A DNA stretch of 64,000 nucleotides from Oscillospiraceae bacterium CM (GCA_022870705.1 CP072107.1:1300501-1364500); one strand, 5' to 3'. Counted from the stretch's first letter, positions 8,253 through 17,173 are shown. A program made the numbers and translations. Notes: generated from the sequence alone by a model not told the origin.

Positions 8253-8915
8253 TTAGTGAAAGACGGCCTTGGCGCCGTCATAGACAGCCAGCCGCTTGAA
8301 CGCCGCAAAATCCGGCGTCAAATCAGGGCGGTGCGTTTTAATTGCCGTAATCAAATGCTCCGGGTTGAGCGACGGATTCTGCGCGGCGATAACGGCGCGC
8401 AGCAGCACGCGCCCGTCGCCTGTGTCTTCAAAGCTAATATCCCCAATTGCGGGGATAATGTTCACCTCAGCCATACCCTTTTTTGTCTTTTTCGTTATGA
8501 CGAGTTCCTTCGACGCAAAAAGCGATGACAGCGCCGTAAGAGACTCTGCCGGAACACCCGCGTCATAATCGAGGTATCCTTCAACGGCAACCCACGCAAG
8601 CGCCGCAAACTTCGTTGCCGGCTCATAGGCTTCCAGCACCCGAATACCTTCTGGCATTTGCTGATTCAGCCGCATTGGCAGCGCCGATAAATCCTCGCTG
8701 CAGCTGAGCTCGGCATCCAGAAGCTCCGTCACGCTTTCAACGCCGACAGACAGCGGCAGCGCAAAGGACAGATACGGGTGCGGGTTAAACCCCTCCGTGT
8801 GATGCAGCGGGACGCCCGCCCTGATAAACACGCGCTGGAATGTCCGCATCAAATCCAGATGTGACAGGTATTTGCTGCGGCCCATTTTTGCAAAAAGAAG
8901 TCTCACTCTAGCCAT
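8253..8915 (-). CDS. TIGR03936 / DUF2344 family radical-SAM-associated protein
   Basis: 220 residues. The N-terminal segment RVRLLFAKMGRSKYLSHLDL and EGFNPHPYLSFALPLSVGVE are hallmarks of the DUF2344 family, which is usually encoded next to or fused with a B12-binding-type radical SAM protein, exactly as here (the genes overlap by 8 nt). A role in RNA modification is often suspected, but I see nothing that proves it. GGGAGG precedes the ATG. Confidence 0.9.
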   Translation of the reverse strand: MARVRLLFAKMGRSKYLSHLDLMRTFQRVFIRAGVPLHHTEGFNPHPYLSFALPLSVGVESVTELLDAELSCSEDLSALPMRLNQQMPEGIRVLEAYEPATKFAALAWVAVEGYLDYDAGVPAESLTALSSLFASKELVITKKTKKGMAEVNIIPAIGDISFEDTGDGRVLLRAVIAAQNPSLNPEHLITAIKTHRPDLTPDFAAFKRLAVYDGAKAVFH

Positions 8916-10740
8916 CGCAGCGCCCTCCCGTCAGGCTTGACGCCCCGCAAGCCGTACAGGCCGTGCGGCAGTCCGGTGACAGCTCGGCGCGCAGCGCTTT
9001 TTCATATTCCCCATAGAGGAAAGCCTCGCCGACACCGGCAGACGTGACGTGCCACGGCAGCACTTCGCCATATAATCGCTCTCTGTTTGCATAAAACGCC
9101 GGGTCAAGACCGGTTGCCTCAAAGGCCTTCTGCCAGCGCTCAAAGGAGAAATACTCTTCCCAGGCATCCAAACGCCCGCCGTTTTGGACGACATGCGCCA
9201 AAACCGCGCCGATGCGCCGGTCTCCCCGCGCGAGAACAGCCTCGATAAGGCTTGTTTTTGCGTCATGCCAGTTGTAGACGATGGCTCTGGCGCGCATGGC
9301 GTCGCGCAATAGCGCCACGCGGCGCTCATATTCCGCCATTGTCACCTGCCCCGCCCACTGAAACGGCGTGTGTGCCTTCGGCACGAAGCAGGACGTGCTG
9401 ACCGTCAGCCGGACGCCGCGGCTTTTATTTGCCGCGTGCTGCTTCCAAATGCCGAGCACCTTGTGCGCGAGCTCGGCGATGGCGACAACGTCGGCATCCG
9501 TCTCGGTCGGCAGGCCAAGCATGAAATAGAGCTTCACGCTGTTCCAGCCGCCCGCAAAGGCAATGCGACATGTCTGCAAAAGCGCCTCTTCCGTGACGTT
9601 TTTGTTGATAGCGTCGCGCAGGCGCTGGCTGCCCGCCTCCGGGGCGAATGTGAGGCCCGATTTGCGCACCTTCTGCGCCTTGCGCATCAATTCCATCGAA
9701 AAGTTGTCGGCGCGCAGCGACGGCAGCGACAAGCTCGCTTTGCGCGGCTCACACCAGCTGAGAAGCCCGTCGCACAGCGTCTCCAGTTCCTTGTAATCGC
9801 TTGTGCTCAGCGATGAAAGCGTAATTTCCTCATAGCCTGATTTTTCCAGCCCCTCGATACCCATTTTTGTCAGCTTGTCCGGGGCGCGCGCACGCACAGG
9901 CCGGTAAACGTACCCCGCCTGACAGAAGCGGCAGCCGCGGATGCACCCGCGGAAAAGCTCTAATACAACCCTGTCGTGGACGATTTCCGTCGACGGGACG
10001 ATCGTTTCAGCCGGGAAATACGCGTCATCAAGGTTCTCAACGATCCGTTTAACGACAGGCAGCGGCGCACCGCCGCACGGCGTGATGGCACTGATTGTCC
10101 CGTCGCCGCCGTATGCGACGTCATACAGGCTCGGGACGTAGACGCCGGGAATTTTGGCGGCCAGCGCCAAAAAAGCCTGTTTGGTCAGTCCATCCTTTTT
10201 CGCCCGGCCGTACGCCTCAATAACTTCACCATTAACCGTCTCACCCTCGCCGATAATGAAAAGATCGATAAAATCGGCCATCGGCTCGGGGTTATAGCAG
10301 CATGTCCCACCCGCGATGACAAGCGGCGAAAGACCCGGCCTATCGGCACGGCGCAGCGGTAATCCGGCAAGGCGCAGCATGTTCAAGACGTTTGTGTACG
10401 CCAGCTCATACCCCAGCGAAAACGCGATGATATCGAAGCTGCCGACAGGATCACCGCTCTCTAACGCGAAAAGCGGCAGTCCGGCTTTTTCCATAGCCTC
10501 TTCCATGTCACCCCACGGGGCGAAGACACGCTCGCACCAGACGCCGTCCATTTTATTGGCGACGGCGTATAAAATCCGCATACCGAGGTTCGACATCCCG
10601 ATTTCATATGTGTCCGGAAAACACAGGGCCACGCGCGTCTGGACGCGCTCTTTATCCTTCATAATTGCGCCGTACTCCCCGCCTGTATAGCGGGCCGGCT
10701 TCTGAACTGTTTTTAAGATTCTCTCTAATTGTCTGTTCAT
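8908..10740 (-). CDS. TIGR03960 family B12-binding-domain radical SAM protein
   Basis: 610 residues. The N-terminal part resembles a cobalamin-binding fold (FPDTYEIGMSNLGMRILYAV). The radical SAM cluster motif CIRGCRFC (CxxxCxxC) sits in LELFRGCIRGCRFCQAGY near residue 265, followed by PDKL and EITLSSLSTSDY typical of this subfamily. The C-terminus has an additional CRTACTACG motif that could bind metal. It starts directly at the stop of the M50 gene (TGA then ATG) with a poor ribosome site, so translation is probably coupled. The partner protein is encoded immediately downstream. Substrate unknown. Confidence 0.9.
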   Translation of the reverse strand: MNRQLERILKTVQKPARYTGGEYGAIMKDKERVQTRVALCFPDTYEIGMSNLGMRILYAVANKMDGVWCERVFAPWGDMEEAMEKAGLPLFALESGDPVGSFDIIAFSLGYELAYTNVLNMLRLAGLPLRRADRPGLSPLVIAGGTCCYNPEPMADFIDLFIIGEGETVNGEVIEAYGRAKKDGLTKQAFLALAAKIPGVYVPSLYDVAYGGDGTISAITPCGGAPLPVVKRIVENLDDAYFPAETIVPSTEIVHDRVVLELFRGCIRGCRFCQAGYVYRPVRARAPDKLTKMGIEGLEKSGYEEITLSSLSTSDYKELETLCDGLLSWCEPRKASLSLPSLRADNFSMELMRKAQKVRKSGLTFAPEAGSQRLRDAINKNVTEEALLQTCRIAFAGGWNSVKLYFMLGLPTETDADVVAIAELAHKVLGIWKQHAANKSRGVRLTVSTSCFVPKAHTPFQWAGQVTMAEYERRVALLRDAMRARAIVYNWHDAKTSLIEAVLARGDRRIGAVLAHVVQNGGRLDAWEEYFSFERWQKAFEATGLDPAFYANRERLYGEVLPWHVTSAGVGEAFLYGEYEKALRAELSPDCRTACTACGASSLTGGRCDG

Positions 10741-11361
10741 TCACACACATCCGACATTTTTTCCCTTTGATTGTACCTGAACAGAGCCCGTCTGACAATA
10801 GCTGATTAACAAACAGACCGCAACAAGCAGCAGCGTAAAATTCACGTGTGTCCGGATAAGAAGCCAGACACCGGCCACCAGAAGGAGTCCGATGATACCG
10901 CAGCTGAGGACGCAGGTCAAACGCTCGGCCGCTAAAAGCCCGCGCTGCTGTGCCGTCAGCGCGTAAATCATCCGTCCGCCGTCAAGCGCCTGCACCGGCA
11001 GGATGTTGAACGCGCCGTAAACGAGGCTGAGACCCGATAAAAAAAATAATGCCCGGCAAGACGGCCCGAATTGAGAGGCCAGGAAGGCCAGCAGAAAGCT
11101 TGCCATCGGCCCGGCGGCCGCCGTGATAATCTCATGACTGTAAGACAGACGCCCGTCACAGCGCATATCACCGCCCCAGATATCCAGCCGGAGACTGACG
11201 ATGCGGTGCTTTAAAAAGCGGAGCGCCGCGTAATGCCCAAGCTCATGGCAGGCAACAGCCACAACAACCGCCAGAAAAAAAGCGCCGTCATTGAATAAAA
11301 AGATAGACGCGAGCGCTAAAAGCGCGCCCGCACCGACCGTGACGCGTCCGACTGTCACCAT
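10741..11361 (-). CDS. SpoIVFB-like M50 site-2 intramembrane metalloprotease
   Basis: 206 residues with about four to six hydrophobic segments. The zinc motif HELGH is in AVACHELGHYAAL and the second conserved motif is QALDGGRMIYAL. In spore formers SpoIVFB releases sigma-K from its pro-form in the mother cell; the gene here lies just after a SpoIVFA-like gene with a 7-nt overlap, the order known from Bacillus. No C-terminal CBS domain is visible, so it is shorter than Bacillus SpoIVFB. A role in sporulation is inferred from this pairing. Confidence 0.85.
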   Translation of the reverse strand: MVTVGRVTVGAGALLALASIFLFNDGAFFLAVVVAVACHELGHYAALRFLKHRIVSLRLDIWGGDMRCDGRLSYSHEIITAAAGPMASFLLAFLASQFGPSCRALFFLSGLSLVYGAFNILPVQALDGGRMIYALTAQQRGLLAAERLTCVLSCGIIGLLLVAGVWLLIRTHVNFTLLLVAVCLLISYCQTGSVQVQSKGKNVGCV

Positions 11362-12320
11362 GTCACGTAATATTCAGGATTAACAGACACGCCGCTGACT
11401 TTGATTTCAAAATGCAAACACGTATCCGTCGCGTTTCCCGTCATGCCGACGGTGGCTATGAGATCGCCTTTTTTAACAGCCTGTCCGCTTTTTACATTAA
11501 TTTTGCCGCAATGGGCGTATAGCGTTTCAATATCACTGTGGCTTAAGATCACATAATTGCCGAGCGTTGCGCTCTGTCCGGCGGCGATCACTTTGCCGTC
11601 GGCAAAGGCGACAATGCTTGTCCCGGCGTCTGCCGCGATATCCGTTCCGTAATGGAATTTGACCGTGTTGTCCGTCGGGTGCAGGCGAAAGCCAAAGCCG
11701 GAGGACACAACGCCGTCTACCGGCTTTGTATAGGATATGCCGAGCTTCGGCATATCGTAGGTAACGCCGGCCGGAATCGCATAATCGGAATACTGCTCCT
11801 GACTCTGCACAAAGGCCGAGATGACAGCGTTCGTAAAAGCCTCGCTTTTGCTCGGCACTTCTTTTGTCTCCCCGCTGCCATCCGTTTCCGCAAAGGTTTC
11901 AACAGTGCCGCCGTCACCCGTCGTATCGTCTGCGCTGCTCTTTCCGTCCGTCTGGCTTGGGGCAGCATCGTTTGTCGCGCTTGGCGCGGGAGTCACGCTG
12001 TCCGCCGTTGGTGCTGTGCCTGAAAAGGCGTATGTCAGCGCCTCACCGAGCGCCGCTGTGAATTTTTTATCACCGCTGATGCCTTCGCCGATGGCCGTAA
12101 AAGCCGCTTTATAGTTGACGACGGCGTTGAGCTCGTCACCGACCGATTTCATCGCCGACGGAAAAAGCAGCTTCACAGCGGCGGCCACGACAAAAATCCC
12201 GGCGCAAACAGCCAGCTTGAAAACGCGTCTGGCCGACCTGTCCGACTTTGATATTTTAAACGACGAGCGGCGGCGGCGTGCCGCGCTGTGCCGCCCGTCA
12301 TATGTCCTGTACCGTTCCAA
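11355..12320 (-). CDS. SpoIVFA-like membrane-anchored, probably inactive M23/LytM protein
   Basis: 321 residues: a basic cytoplasmic N-terminus, one transmembrane segment (VFKLAVCAGIFVVAAAVKLL), a low-complexity Ser/Thr/Ala stretch, and a C-terminal LytM domain. The first zinc motif HYGTDIAA is kept, but the second is CLHFEI where active enzymes have HLHFE, so one zinc ligand is a cysteine. Together with the spoIVFB-like gene next to it, this suggests a regulatory or scaffolding SpoIVFA-type protein rather than an active hydrolase. TTG at 12320 has AGGGGG 7 nt upstream; a GTG two codons earlier is too close to that site. Confidence 0.8.
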   Translation of the reverse strand: MERYRTYDGRHSAARRRRSSFKISKSDRSARRVFKLAVCAGIFVVAAAVKLLFPSAMKSVGDELNAVVNYKAAFTAIGEGISGDKKFTAALGEALTYAFSGTAPTADSVTPAPSATNDAAPSQTDGKSSADDTTGDGGTVETFAETDGSGETKEVPSKSEAFTNAVISAFVQSQEQYSDYAIPAGVTYDMPKLGISYTKPVDGVVSSGFGFRLHPTDNTVKFHYGTDIAADAGTSIVAFADGKVIAAGQSATLGNYVILSHSDIETLYAHCGKINVKSGQAVKKGDLIATVGMTGNATDTCLHFEIKVSGVSVNPEYYVTW

Positions 12321-12421
12321 AGTCACACCCCCTGTGGGGTAATTATATTCAGATTTGGCCAGGCATATGCAATTTCTGGGATTTGGGATGCGTTTTCCGA
12401 AAAGCGTCGCTAAAAACGGCG

Positions 12422-12451
12422 ATAAAAACCCCCGGCATAAAACCGGAGGTT
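12422..12451 (-). terminator. Terminator of the cytochrome-b5-like lipoprotein gene
   Basis: On the minus strand AACCTCCGG pairs with CCGGGGGTT (one G-U) around a TTTTATG-type loop, followed by TTTTTATC. Confidence 0.75.
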
Positions 12452-12463
12452 TAATGGCGCCAG

Positions 12464-13051
12464 TTATTGCAGCTTCCCAACGACCGGAAGGCCTTTTAAT
12501 ACATCGGTGCCGTGCGGGGCGTTTTGAATGGCTGCCGTAATATCTGTGCCTGCCATAATGCCTTCATGGGTTCCGCTACGCCACACATTCACGCTGCTCA
12601 CGTCATAGACGATGCCGAAAGCGGCGACATAGGCTGGATTGCCGTTTTTCCCGTTATATTTGCTGAGTTCCGAAAGCGTAAAGACTTTTTGCGTCGCTGG
12701 TGTTGCCGTCGCTGGTGTTGTCGTCGCTGGTGTTGTCGTCGCTGGTGTTGTCGTCGCTGGTGTTGTCGTCTTTGTTGTTGTATCCGCCGTTGTTGTTGGC
12801 TTTGTTGTCGCTGTTGGCTTTGTTGTCGCTGTTGGCTTTGTTGTCGCTGTTGTCGTCGCTGTTGTCGTTGTATCCACCGTTGTTGTCGTTGCTGGGGTTT
12901 GTGTTAGATTCGAAGCACTCGGCTGTGATTGAGCCGTTGTTACAGCACCGTCCGTTTTTGTTGCCGTACTGGCCGTGCCCCCTGCACACCCCGATATAAC
13001 CGCGGCCAAAATTGTGATGATCGCTATGCCGATGAGTAGCTTGCCTTTCAT
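12464..13051 (-). CDS. Lipoprotein with Thr-rich linker and cytochrome b5-like domain
   Basis: 195 residues. MKGKLLIGIAIITILAAVIS-GC is a lipoprotein signal with the lipobox cysteine near residue 22. Residues about 30-125 are a low-complexity Thr/Ala/Pro linker built from tandem ATTTP and TATTKP units. The C-terminal 70 residues (FTLSELSKYNGKNGNPAYVA, FGIVYDVSSV, HEGIMAGTDITAAI) match the small prokaryotic cytochrome b5-like heme/steroid-binding domain. It would sit on the outer face of the membrane; heme binding is inferred. The ATG at 13051 has AAAGGAGA upstream. It stands alone between its own terminator and that of the subtilase gene. Confidence 0.85.
   Translation of the reverse strand: MKGKLLIGIAIITILAAVISGCAGGTASTATKTDGAVTTAQSQPSASNLTQTPATTTTVDTTTTATTTATTKPTATTKPTATTKPTTTADTTTKTTTPATTTPATTTPATTTPATATPATQKVFTLSELSKYNGKNGNPAYVAAFGIVYDVSSVNVWRSGTHEGIMAGTDITAAIQNAPHGTDVLKGLPVVGKLQ
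12692..12770. repeat. 15-bp tandem repeat coding (ATTTP)n
   Basis: About five units of GTCGCTGGTGTTGTC and variants, in frame within the lipoprotein linker. Near-identical units make copy-number change by slippage likely. Confidence 0.9.
12795..12857. repeat. 18-bp tandem repeat coding (TATTKP)n
   Basis: Three near-identical units of GTTGGCTTTGTTGTCGCT, in frame, adjacent to the 15-bp repeat in the same linker. Confidence 0.88.
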
Positions 13052-13260
13052 AAATAATCTCCTTTCCATGTCGCGTCAAAATGATGCTTCAAAGAGCAGA
13101 CCTGCAGGTTGCTTGGTGGGAAACATAAAATCCGAGATCAGATGATTCACACTTTTTCTATATGTTTTGTAATTATATCGCGTGATAATTGCCGATTAAC
13201 GAACAAAATTAGAACATATTATGAACAATCCCAGATTTTACTTGTGCACACAATGCCAAA

Positions 13261-13288
13261 AAAAGCGGCAGCTGTTGCTGCCGCTTTT
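13261..13288. terminator. Terminator downstream of the subtilase gene
   Basis: AAAGCGGCAGC and GCTGCCGCTTT form a perfect stem. On the minus strand it is followed by seven T. It lies about 110 bp past the subtilase stop. The rest of 13052-13397 holds no gene that I can see; a TATAAT near 13175 on the minus strand may belong to the lipoprotein promoter. Confidence 0.7.
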
Positions 13289-13397
13289 CATTAATCTAAA
13301 ACCTTCCGGCGCGGAGAATCGCATAGAATACTCAGGGTAACAGCAACCCAACGCCTGCATCTTTGCTTCATGCAGACCATGAGATGCGTACAGTGAA

Positions 13398-15713
13398 CTA
13401 ATAATTTATTTGAATATCATGGATCGACCCGACCACTTTTTCAATCTTGTTGATACCCTTTTTAACCTCGATAGACCCGATATCCGTCTGAATCGTTCCA
13501 TTAAATGTCGCGTCCAGAAAGTAGTTGCCCGCGCTGTCTACAAGCAGCAGAACACTGACTTGCTGCGTCGCCGGTTCAACAATCGTTTGACCGCCGTCCT
13601 GGATTTGGATTGTAAAATGCCCGGACCCCGGCACCGATAGTGCTGAGGTATTCTCTTTCATGACCCCATTAATCCTTACATCGTAGCTCTTCGTGAAGGA
13701 CACCTGAATCGGCGCGTTTTGATAAAGGTCTTTTACAACGTCAAGTTTATTATCCAGAATATTTATTAACCGGCTGACATTTGGGATGGTATCATAGCCC
13801 TGCATATATTTATCGCCGACTTTAACACCCGTTTCATTGATGAGCTGCTTGATTGCTTTTCCGGTCGCATCCGGGTCCGCTTCAAGAATTTGCGCAAGTA
13901 TTCCGGCCATCCTGGGCGCTGTGCCGGAAACACTCCCGACTTCCGACGGAGTGCGGTAATAATCCTTGTCGTAACGGTCATACATGAGTACGCCGTCAGG
14001 TCCGAGCGCTGTTTCTTCCCATGAACCACTCCTGCTTCTGAATTGATTATCCAGCGTCTCCGCGGACCAGAACCAGCTCACCAGAATGCCGGAATCGCAT
14101 AAGGAGCGAATGGCCTTTTTAATACTATCGTTCGTATTGTAATATGCTGCGAAGCTCATGGACACAACGTCCACGTTCAATTCTTTCGCTTTATATAAGG
14201 CGTTTACGATATCCTGGGCATCCTGTCCTTCAAACGTGCCGTTAAAAGGCCCAGTTAAAATTGTATAAACCGCCGCGTCGGGGGCAACATCAAGCAGGTC
14301 ATTTAGCATCTCCTTGCCGTGCGAATAAGCGCCTTTTCCATAAAAGTTTTGATAACCGAAATTCTTGTCTTCAGAAACAACATATTGCGCCTTGACTTTA
14401 TCCTCCAGTCCTTTTAAGTCAAAATTATGATCAATGATGGCCACCTTGACGCCTTTTCCGGTATAGCTGCTCAGATTTAAGACGTCCAGAATCGCCGGGT
14501 CGTCGTCGTAGCTGTTGAAAAGCAAATGGGCGTCTAAAACCATGAACGATACAGGTATTCTTTTATTGAGATCCTCTCTTGGCTGCACGAGACTGGTGTT
14601 TTCTTTGCTGTGGCGGGCGATATAGCTTTTCATATTCATCGCTTTCATATCCTTGTGCGTTTCAAGGAATATGGCGAATACGCCAGCTGCGACATTCAGC
14701 GCCTGATCATTCCAATCCATTATATATAAGTCGGCGACCGGCGCATAATCGTAAAGAATATTCCACGGGTTAATCGAACCGGCGTTAAACATGCCGCGGC
14801 CAACCTTGATAATATTCGGCTGCGTCAGTTTTTTAACCGCTTCGAAGTGCGCGCTGTTGTCTATGACGGGCTTGTCCCGAGGTGCCTCCGTATAATAATC
14901 AATGGTCACCAGGAATAGTGTATCAGGGTATTTTAATGCCAGTTGGTCCATGTCATAGTTTTTCCAGAGGTTCCGCTTAATGGAGACAATGTCATAGCCG
15001 TCAAGGTTTTCCGGCAATGACGTTACCATATCAAGCTTTGCCGAAGGAGCCAATTTTGTGAGCATCGATTTATCCGCATTTTGTTCGCTGTCTACAACCA
15101 GAATGTCAACGCCTTGGCCGCTTCCCCGCGCAACAGCCTCCTCGATCCGCATTAAAACAAAGCTAATTCCCACATCATCATATATGGGATAAAGGGTATC
15201 CGTGAGCCCCATCTTTTCCATAAGCTTTTTTTGCGCCGCGTCCTCGTCAGATTCTTTCAAAACGAGTGAAATAGTAAAGTCATTTGGGTTGTTTTCAAAT
15301 TTAACGTCGTATCCGAACGGCTCCGTCAAGTATCGAAGTGGTATCATCGTCCGATTATTGAGCGTTTGCGCTTTGACATCCATTTTTTGCGAAATGCCGT
15401 TGACCGTCATCAAGTCGCTGCCGATTTTGAATATGACGACGGTCTTTGCGTTGCTCACGACAACCTCATTTATTGACGCTTGCCAATTAACGTTGAAATC
15501 AAATTCCTCCGTTAGGCGCACGGGCACCATGGTTCTCGAATTGATGAAAACAGGCTGCTGATCCGGAAACGATACCTCGCGCCCCATGACGATGATATGA
15601 ATGGGCTTGGCAATTTCCTCCGCCTGGGCCTTTGGCATTTGCCCAACACTATGTATCATAAGGACTGCGATGACGAAAAATGCTATACATTTAATTCCGA
15701 TGGTGTTTTTCAT
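13398..15713 (-). CDS. Secreted S8 subtilase-like protein with copper amine oxidase N-terminal-like domain
   Basis: 771 residues. A signal peptide (about 1-31) is followed by a copper amine oxidase N-like domain (about 36-150; INSRTMVPVRLTEEF and NNRTMIPLRYLTEPFGYDV are its two half repeats), a long middle region without a clear match, and a subtilase domain. Its triad is D428 in VAIIDHNFD, H465 in SHGKEM, and S596 in GSVSGTAPRMAG, where the serine aligns with that of GTSMAxP. The motifs are divergent, so activity is likely but not certain. The C-terminal 150 residues are beta-rich. AGGGGG lies 7 nt before the ATG. It has its own promoter and terminator. Probably a cell-surface or secreted protease. 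Confidence 0.82.
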   Translation of the reverse strand: MKNTIGIKCIAFFVIAVLMIHSVGQMPKAQAEEIAKPIHIIVMGREVSFPDQQPVFINSRTMVPVRLTEEFDFNVNWQASINEVVVSNAKTVVIFKIGSDLMTVNGISQKMDVKAQTLNNRTMIPLRYLTEPFGYDVKFENNPNDFTISLVLKESDEDAAQKKLMEKMGLTDTLYPIYDDVGISFVLMRIEEAVARGSGQGVDILVVDSEQNADKSMLTKLAPSAKLDMVTSLPENLDGYDIVSIKRNLWKNYDMDQLALKYPDTLFLVTIDYYTEAPRDKPVIDNSAHFEAVKKLTQPNIIKVGRGMFNAGSINPWNILYDYAPVADLYIMDWNDQALNVAAGVFAIFLETHKDMKAMNMKSYIARHSKENTSLVQPREDLNKRIPVSFMVLDAHLLFNSYDDDPAILDVLNLSSYTGKGVKVAIIDHNFDLKGLEDKVKAQYVVSEDKNFGYQNFYGKGAYSHGKEMLNDLLDVAPDAAVYTILTGPFNGTFEGQDAQDIVNALYKAKELNVDVVSMSFAAYYNTNDSIKKAIRSLCDSGILVSWFWSAETLDNQFRSRSGSWEETALGPDGVLMYDRYDKDYYRTPSEVGSVSGTAPRMAGILAQILEADPDATGKAIKQLINETGVKVGDKYMQGYDTIPNVSRLINILDNKLDVVKDLYQNAPIQVSFTKSYDVRINGVMKENTSALSVPGSGHFTIQIQDGGQTIVEPATQQVSVLLLVDSAGNYFLDATFNGTIQTDIGSIEVKKGINKIEKVVGSIHDIQINY

Positions 15714-15776
15714 GATGCAGCCCCCTAATTACTCTCTCTGTTTGCATGCACCTCTGGTAGAATTAGCATTAATATC

Positions 15777-15805
15777 ATATTAATGTATATTATTACATTT
15801 TTCAA
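15777..15805 (-). promoter_or_regulatory. Promoter of the subtilase gene
   Basis: TTGAAA, 17-bp spacer, TAATAT on the minus strand, about 65 bp upstream of the ATG, in a strongly AT-rich stretch. Confidence 0.6.
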
Positions 15806-15868
15806 CAATATATTTTAGAGCTATCCCAGCCCAATTACGATCATAAAAAAGCCGCATGGTCCTAACGG

Positions 15869-16693
15869 TCACTTTCCTGCTCGTTTTATCGCCGCTGTTA
15901 AAAGCCTCTTGAAGTCCGGCGCCACTCTGTTTGCCGTCTCCTGCACCTCCTCGTGCGTCAGCGGCGTTTTAGAAAGGCCAGAGGCCATATTCGCGACGCA
16001 CGAGATACCGCAGACCCTAATCCCCATATGCCGCGCCGCGACGGCCTCCACCGCCGTCGACATGCCGACGATGTCGGCGCCAAGCGTGCCGTAGGCCCGT
16101 ATTTCTGCGGGCGTTTCAAAATTCGGGCCGGAAACCTGAATATAAACGCCCTCCTGCATACGGATGCCAAGCGCGTCGCCCGCCGCCAGCACCGTCTGGC
16201 GCAACACAGGGTCATAAACGGCGCTCATGTCCGGAAAACGCGTGCCGAGTTCCTCGATGTTCGGGCCGATAAGCGGTGACGGTACGCCCAACACGATATG
16301 ATCACGCAGCAGGACGAAGTCGCCCGCCGAATAGGCCGTATTAATCGCCCCGGAGGCGTTCGTTAAAAAAAGCGTCTTGGCCCCCAAAAGTACCATCAGG
16401 CGGATCGGCATCACAACATCCGACAAATCATACCCCTCGTAGTAATGAACGCGCCCCTGCATTAAAACGACGGGTACGTCCCCGATATAGCCGAAGACAA
16501 ATCGGCCCCGGTGCCCCGGTACGGTGCTGACGGGAAAGCCGTCAATTTCCGCGTAGTCAAGCGTTGAGACGACGTCGATTTCCTCGGCAAAAGCGCCGAG
16601 GCCGGAGCCGAGGACCAGCGCTACTTTTGGGACAATCGAAGTCGATCCCTTCAATATTTTCAGCGCTTTTTCAATTTTTTTATATGTTTCCAA
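15869..16693 (-). CDS. Purine nucleoside phosphorylase (trimeric PNP family)
   Basis: 274 residues, normal for class I PNP. It splits purine nucleosides with phosphate to base and (deoxy)ribose 1-phosphate. Seen: phosphate-binding VLGSGLGAFAEEI, STVPGHRGRFVFG, LMQGRVHYYEGY, FLTNASGAIN, and the substrate segment GMSTAVEAVAARHMG. The start is TTG at 16693, with AAGGAGA 7 nt upstream; a GTG at 16714 has no ribosome site. It stands as a single gene with its own promoter. Confidence 0.93.
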   Translation of the reverse strand: METYKKIEKALKILKGSTSIVPKVALVLGSGLGAFAEEIDVVSTLDYAEIDGFPVSTVPGHRGRFVFGYIGDVPVVLMQGRVHYYEGYDLSDVVMPIRLMVLLGAKTLFLTNASGAINTAYSAGDFVLLRDHIVLGVPSPLIGPNIEELGTRFPDMSAVYDPVLRQTVLAAGDALGIRMQEGVYIQVSGPNFETPAEIRAYGTLGADIVGMSTAVEAVAARHMGIRVCGISCVANMASGLSKTPLTHEEVQETANRVAPDFKRLLTAAIKRAGK

Positions 16694-16763
16694 AGCTTTT
16701 CTCCTTTTTGGCACACCGGTCGGCCGTCAAGCCGTCCGTCATTTTAATCTTATTTTAATCGTC

Positions 16764-16791
16764 ATTTTATCATTTATCTATTTTTTTTCAA
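16764..16791 (-). promoter_or_regulatory. Promoter of the PNP gene
   Basis: TTGAAA, 16-bp spacer, TAAAAT on the minus strand. A divergent TATAAT for the TM2 gene lies at 16804-16809 on the plus strand with a poor -35. Confidence 0.5.
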
Positions 16792-16857
16792 CTCGATTCG
16801 GTCTATAATGTCATTAATGACCGTATTTCAACAAATAATTTGACTGGAGTGTTCAAC

Positions 16858-17088
16858 ATGTACAGCAGACCCATTTCGCCGAAAAGCCGAACCGTCGTCC
16901 TGCTGCTTGCCATTCTTCTTGGTTATCTCGGCATTCACCGTTTTTACGTCGGCAAGGTCGGCACGGGCGTCCTATGGCTGTTGACCGGGGGCGTTTTCGG
17001 CATTGGCTATCTCGTTGACGTCATTATGATTATTGTCGGCTCTTTTACGGACAGCGCAGGCCTTTTCGTCATGAGCTGGGACAACTGA
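16858..17088 (+). CDS. TM2 domain membrane protein
   Basis: 76 residues. Two transmembrane helices ([20 protein letters not shown] and the later [20 protein letters not shown]) joined by the GxxGxHRFYxG signature of TM2 proteins. Function unknown in bacteria. GGAG lies 8 nt before the ATG at 16858. It appears to be a single gene, divergent from the PNP gene, with a terminator directly downstream. Confidence 0.88.
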   Translation: MYSRPISPKSRTVVLLLAILLGYLGIHRFYVGKVGTGVLWLLTGGVFGIGYLVDVIMIIVGSFTDSAGLFVMSWDN

Positions 17089-17091
17089 TTT

Positions 17092-17125
17092 AAAAAGCGC
17101 CTCGGCTCTTAGCGGGGGCGTTTTA
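17092..17125 (+). terminator. Probable terminator of the TM2 gene
   Basis: AAAAGCGCCTCG and CGGGGGCGTTTT pair with a small bulge around a GCTCTTAG loop, ending in TTTTA. Confidence 0.55.
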
Positions 17126-17173
17126 TATGATTTTATCCGGCGCTGCCAAATGCAGAAACATGTGTAAAAACTC

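Noticed and set aside
12512-12999. Open frames on the plus strand across the lipoprotein gene
   Set aside because: They translate the tandem repeats as Cys/Trp/Arg or Val/Gly runs; the minus-strand frame has a signal peptide, lipobox and a b5-like domain.
13398-15713. Subtilase as a pseudoenzyme lacking the catalytic serine
   Set aside because: On alignment to GTSMAxPHVAG the segment SVSGTAPRMAG keeps the serine (S596), so loss of activity cannot be claimed.
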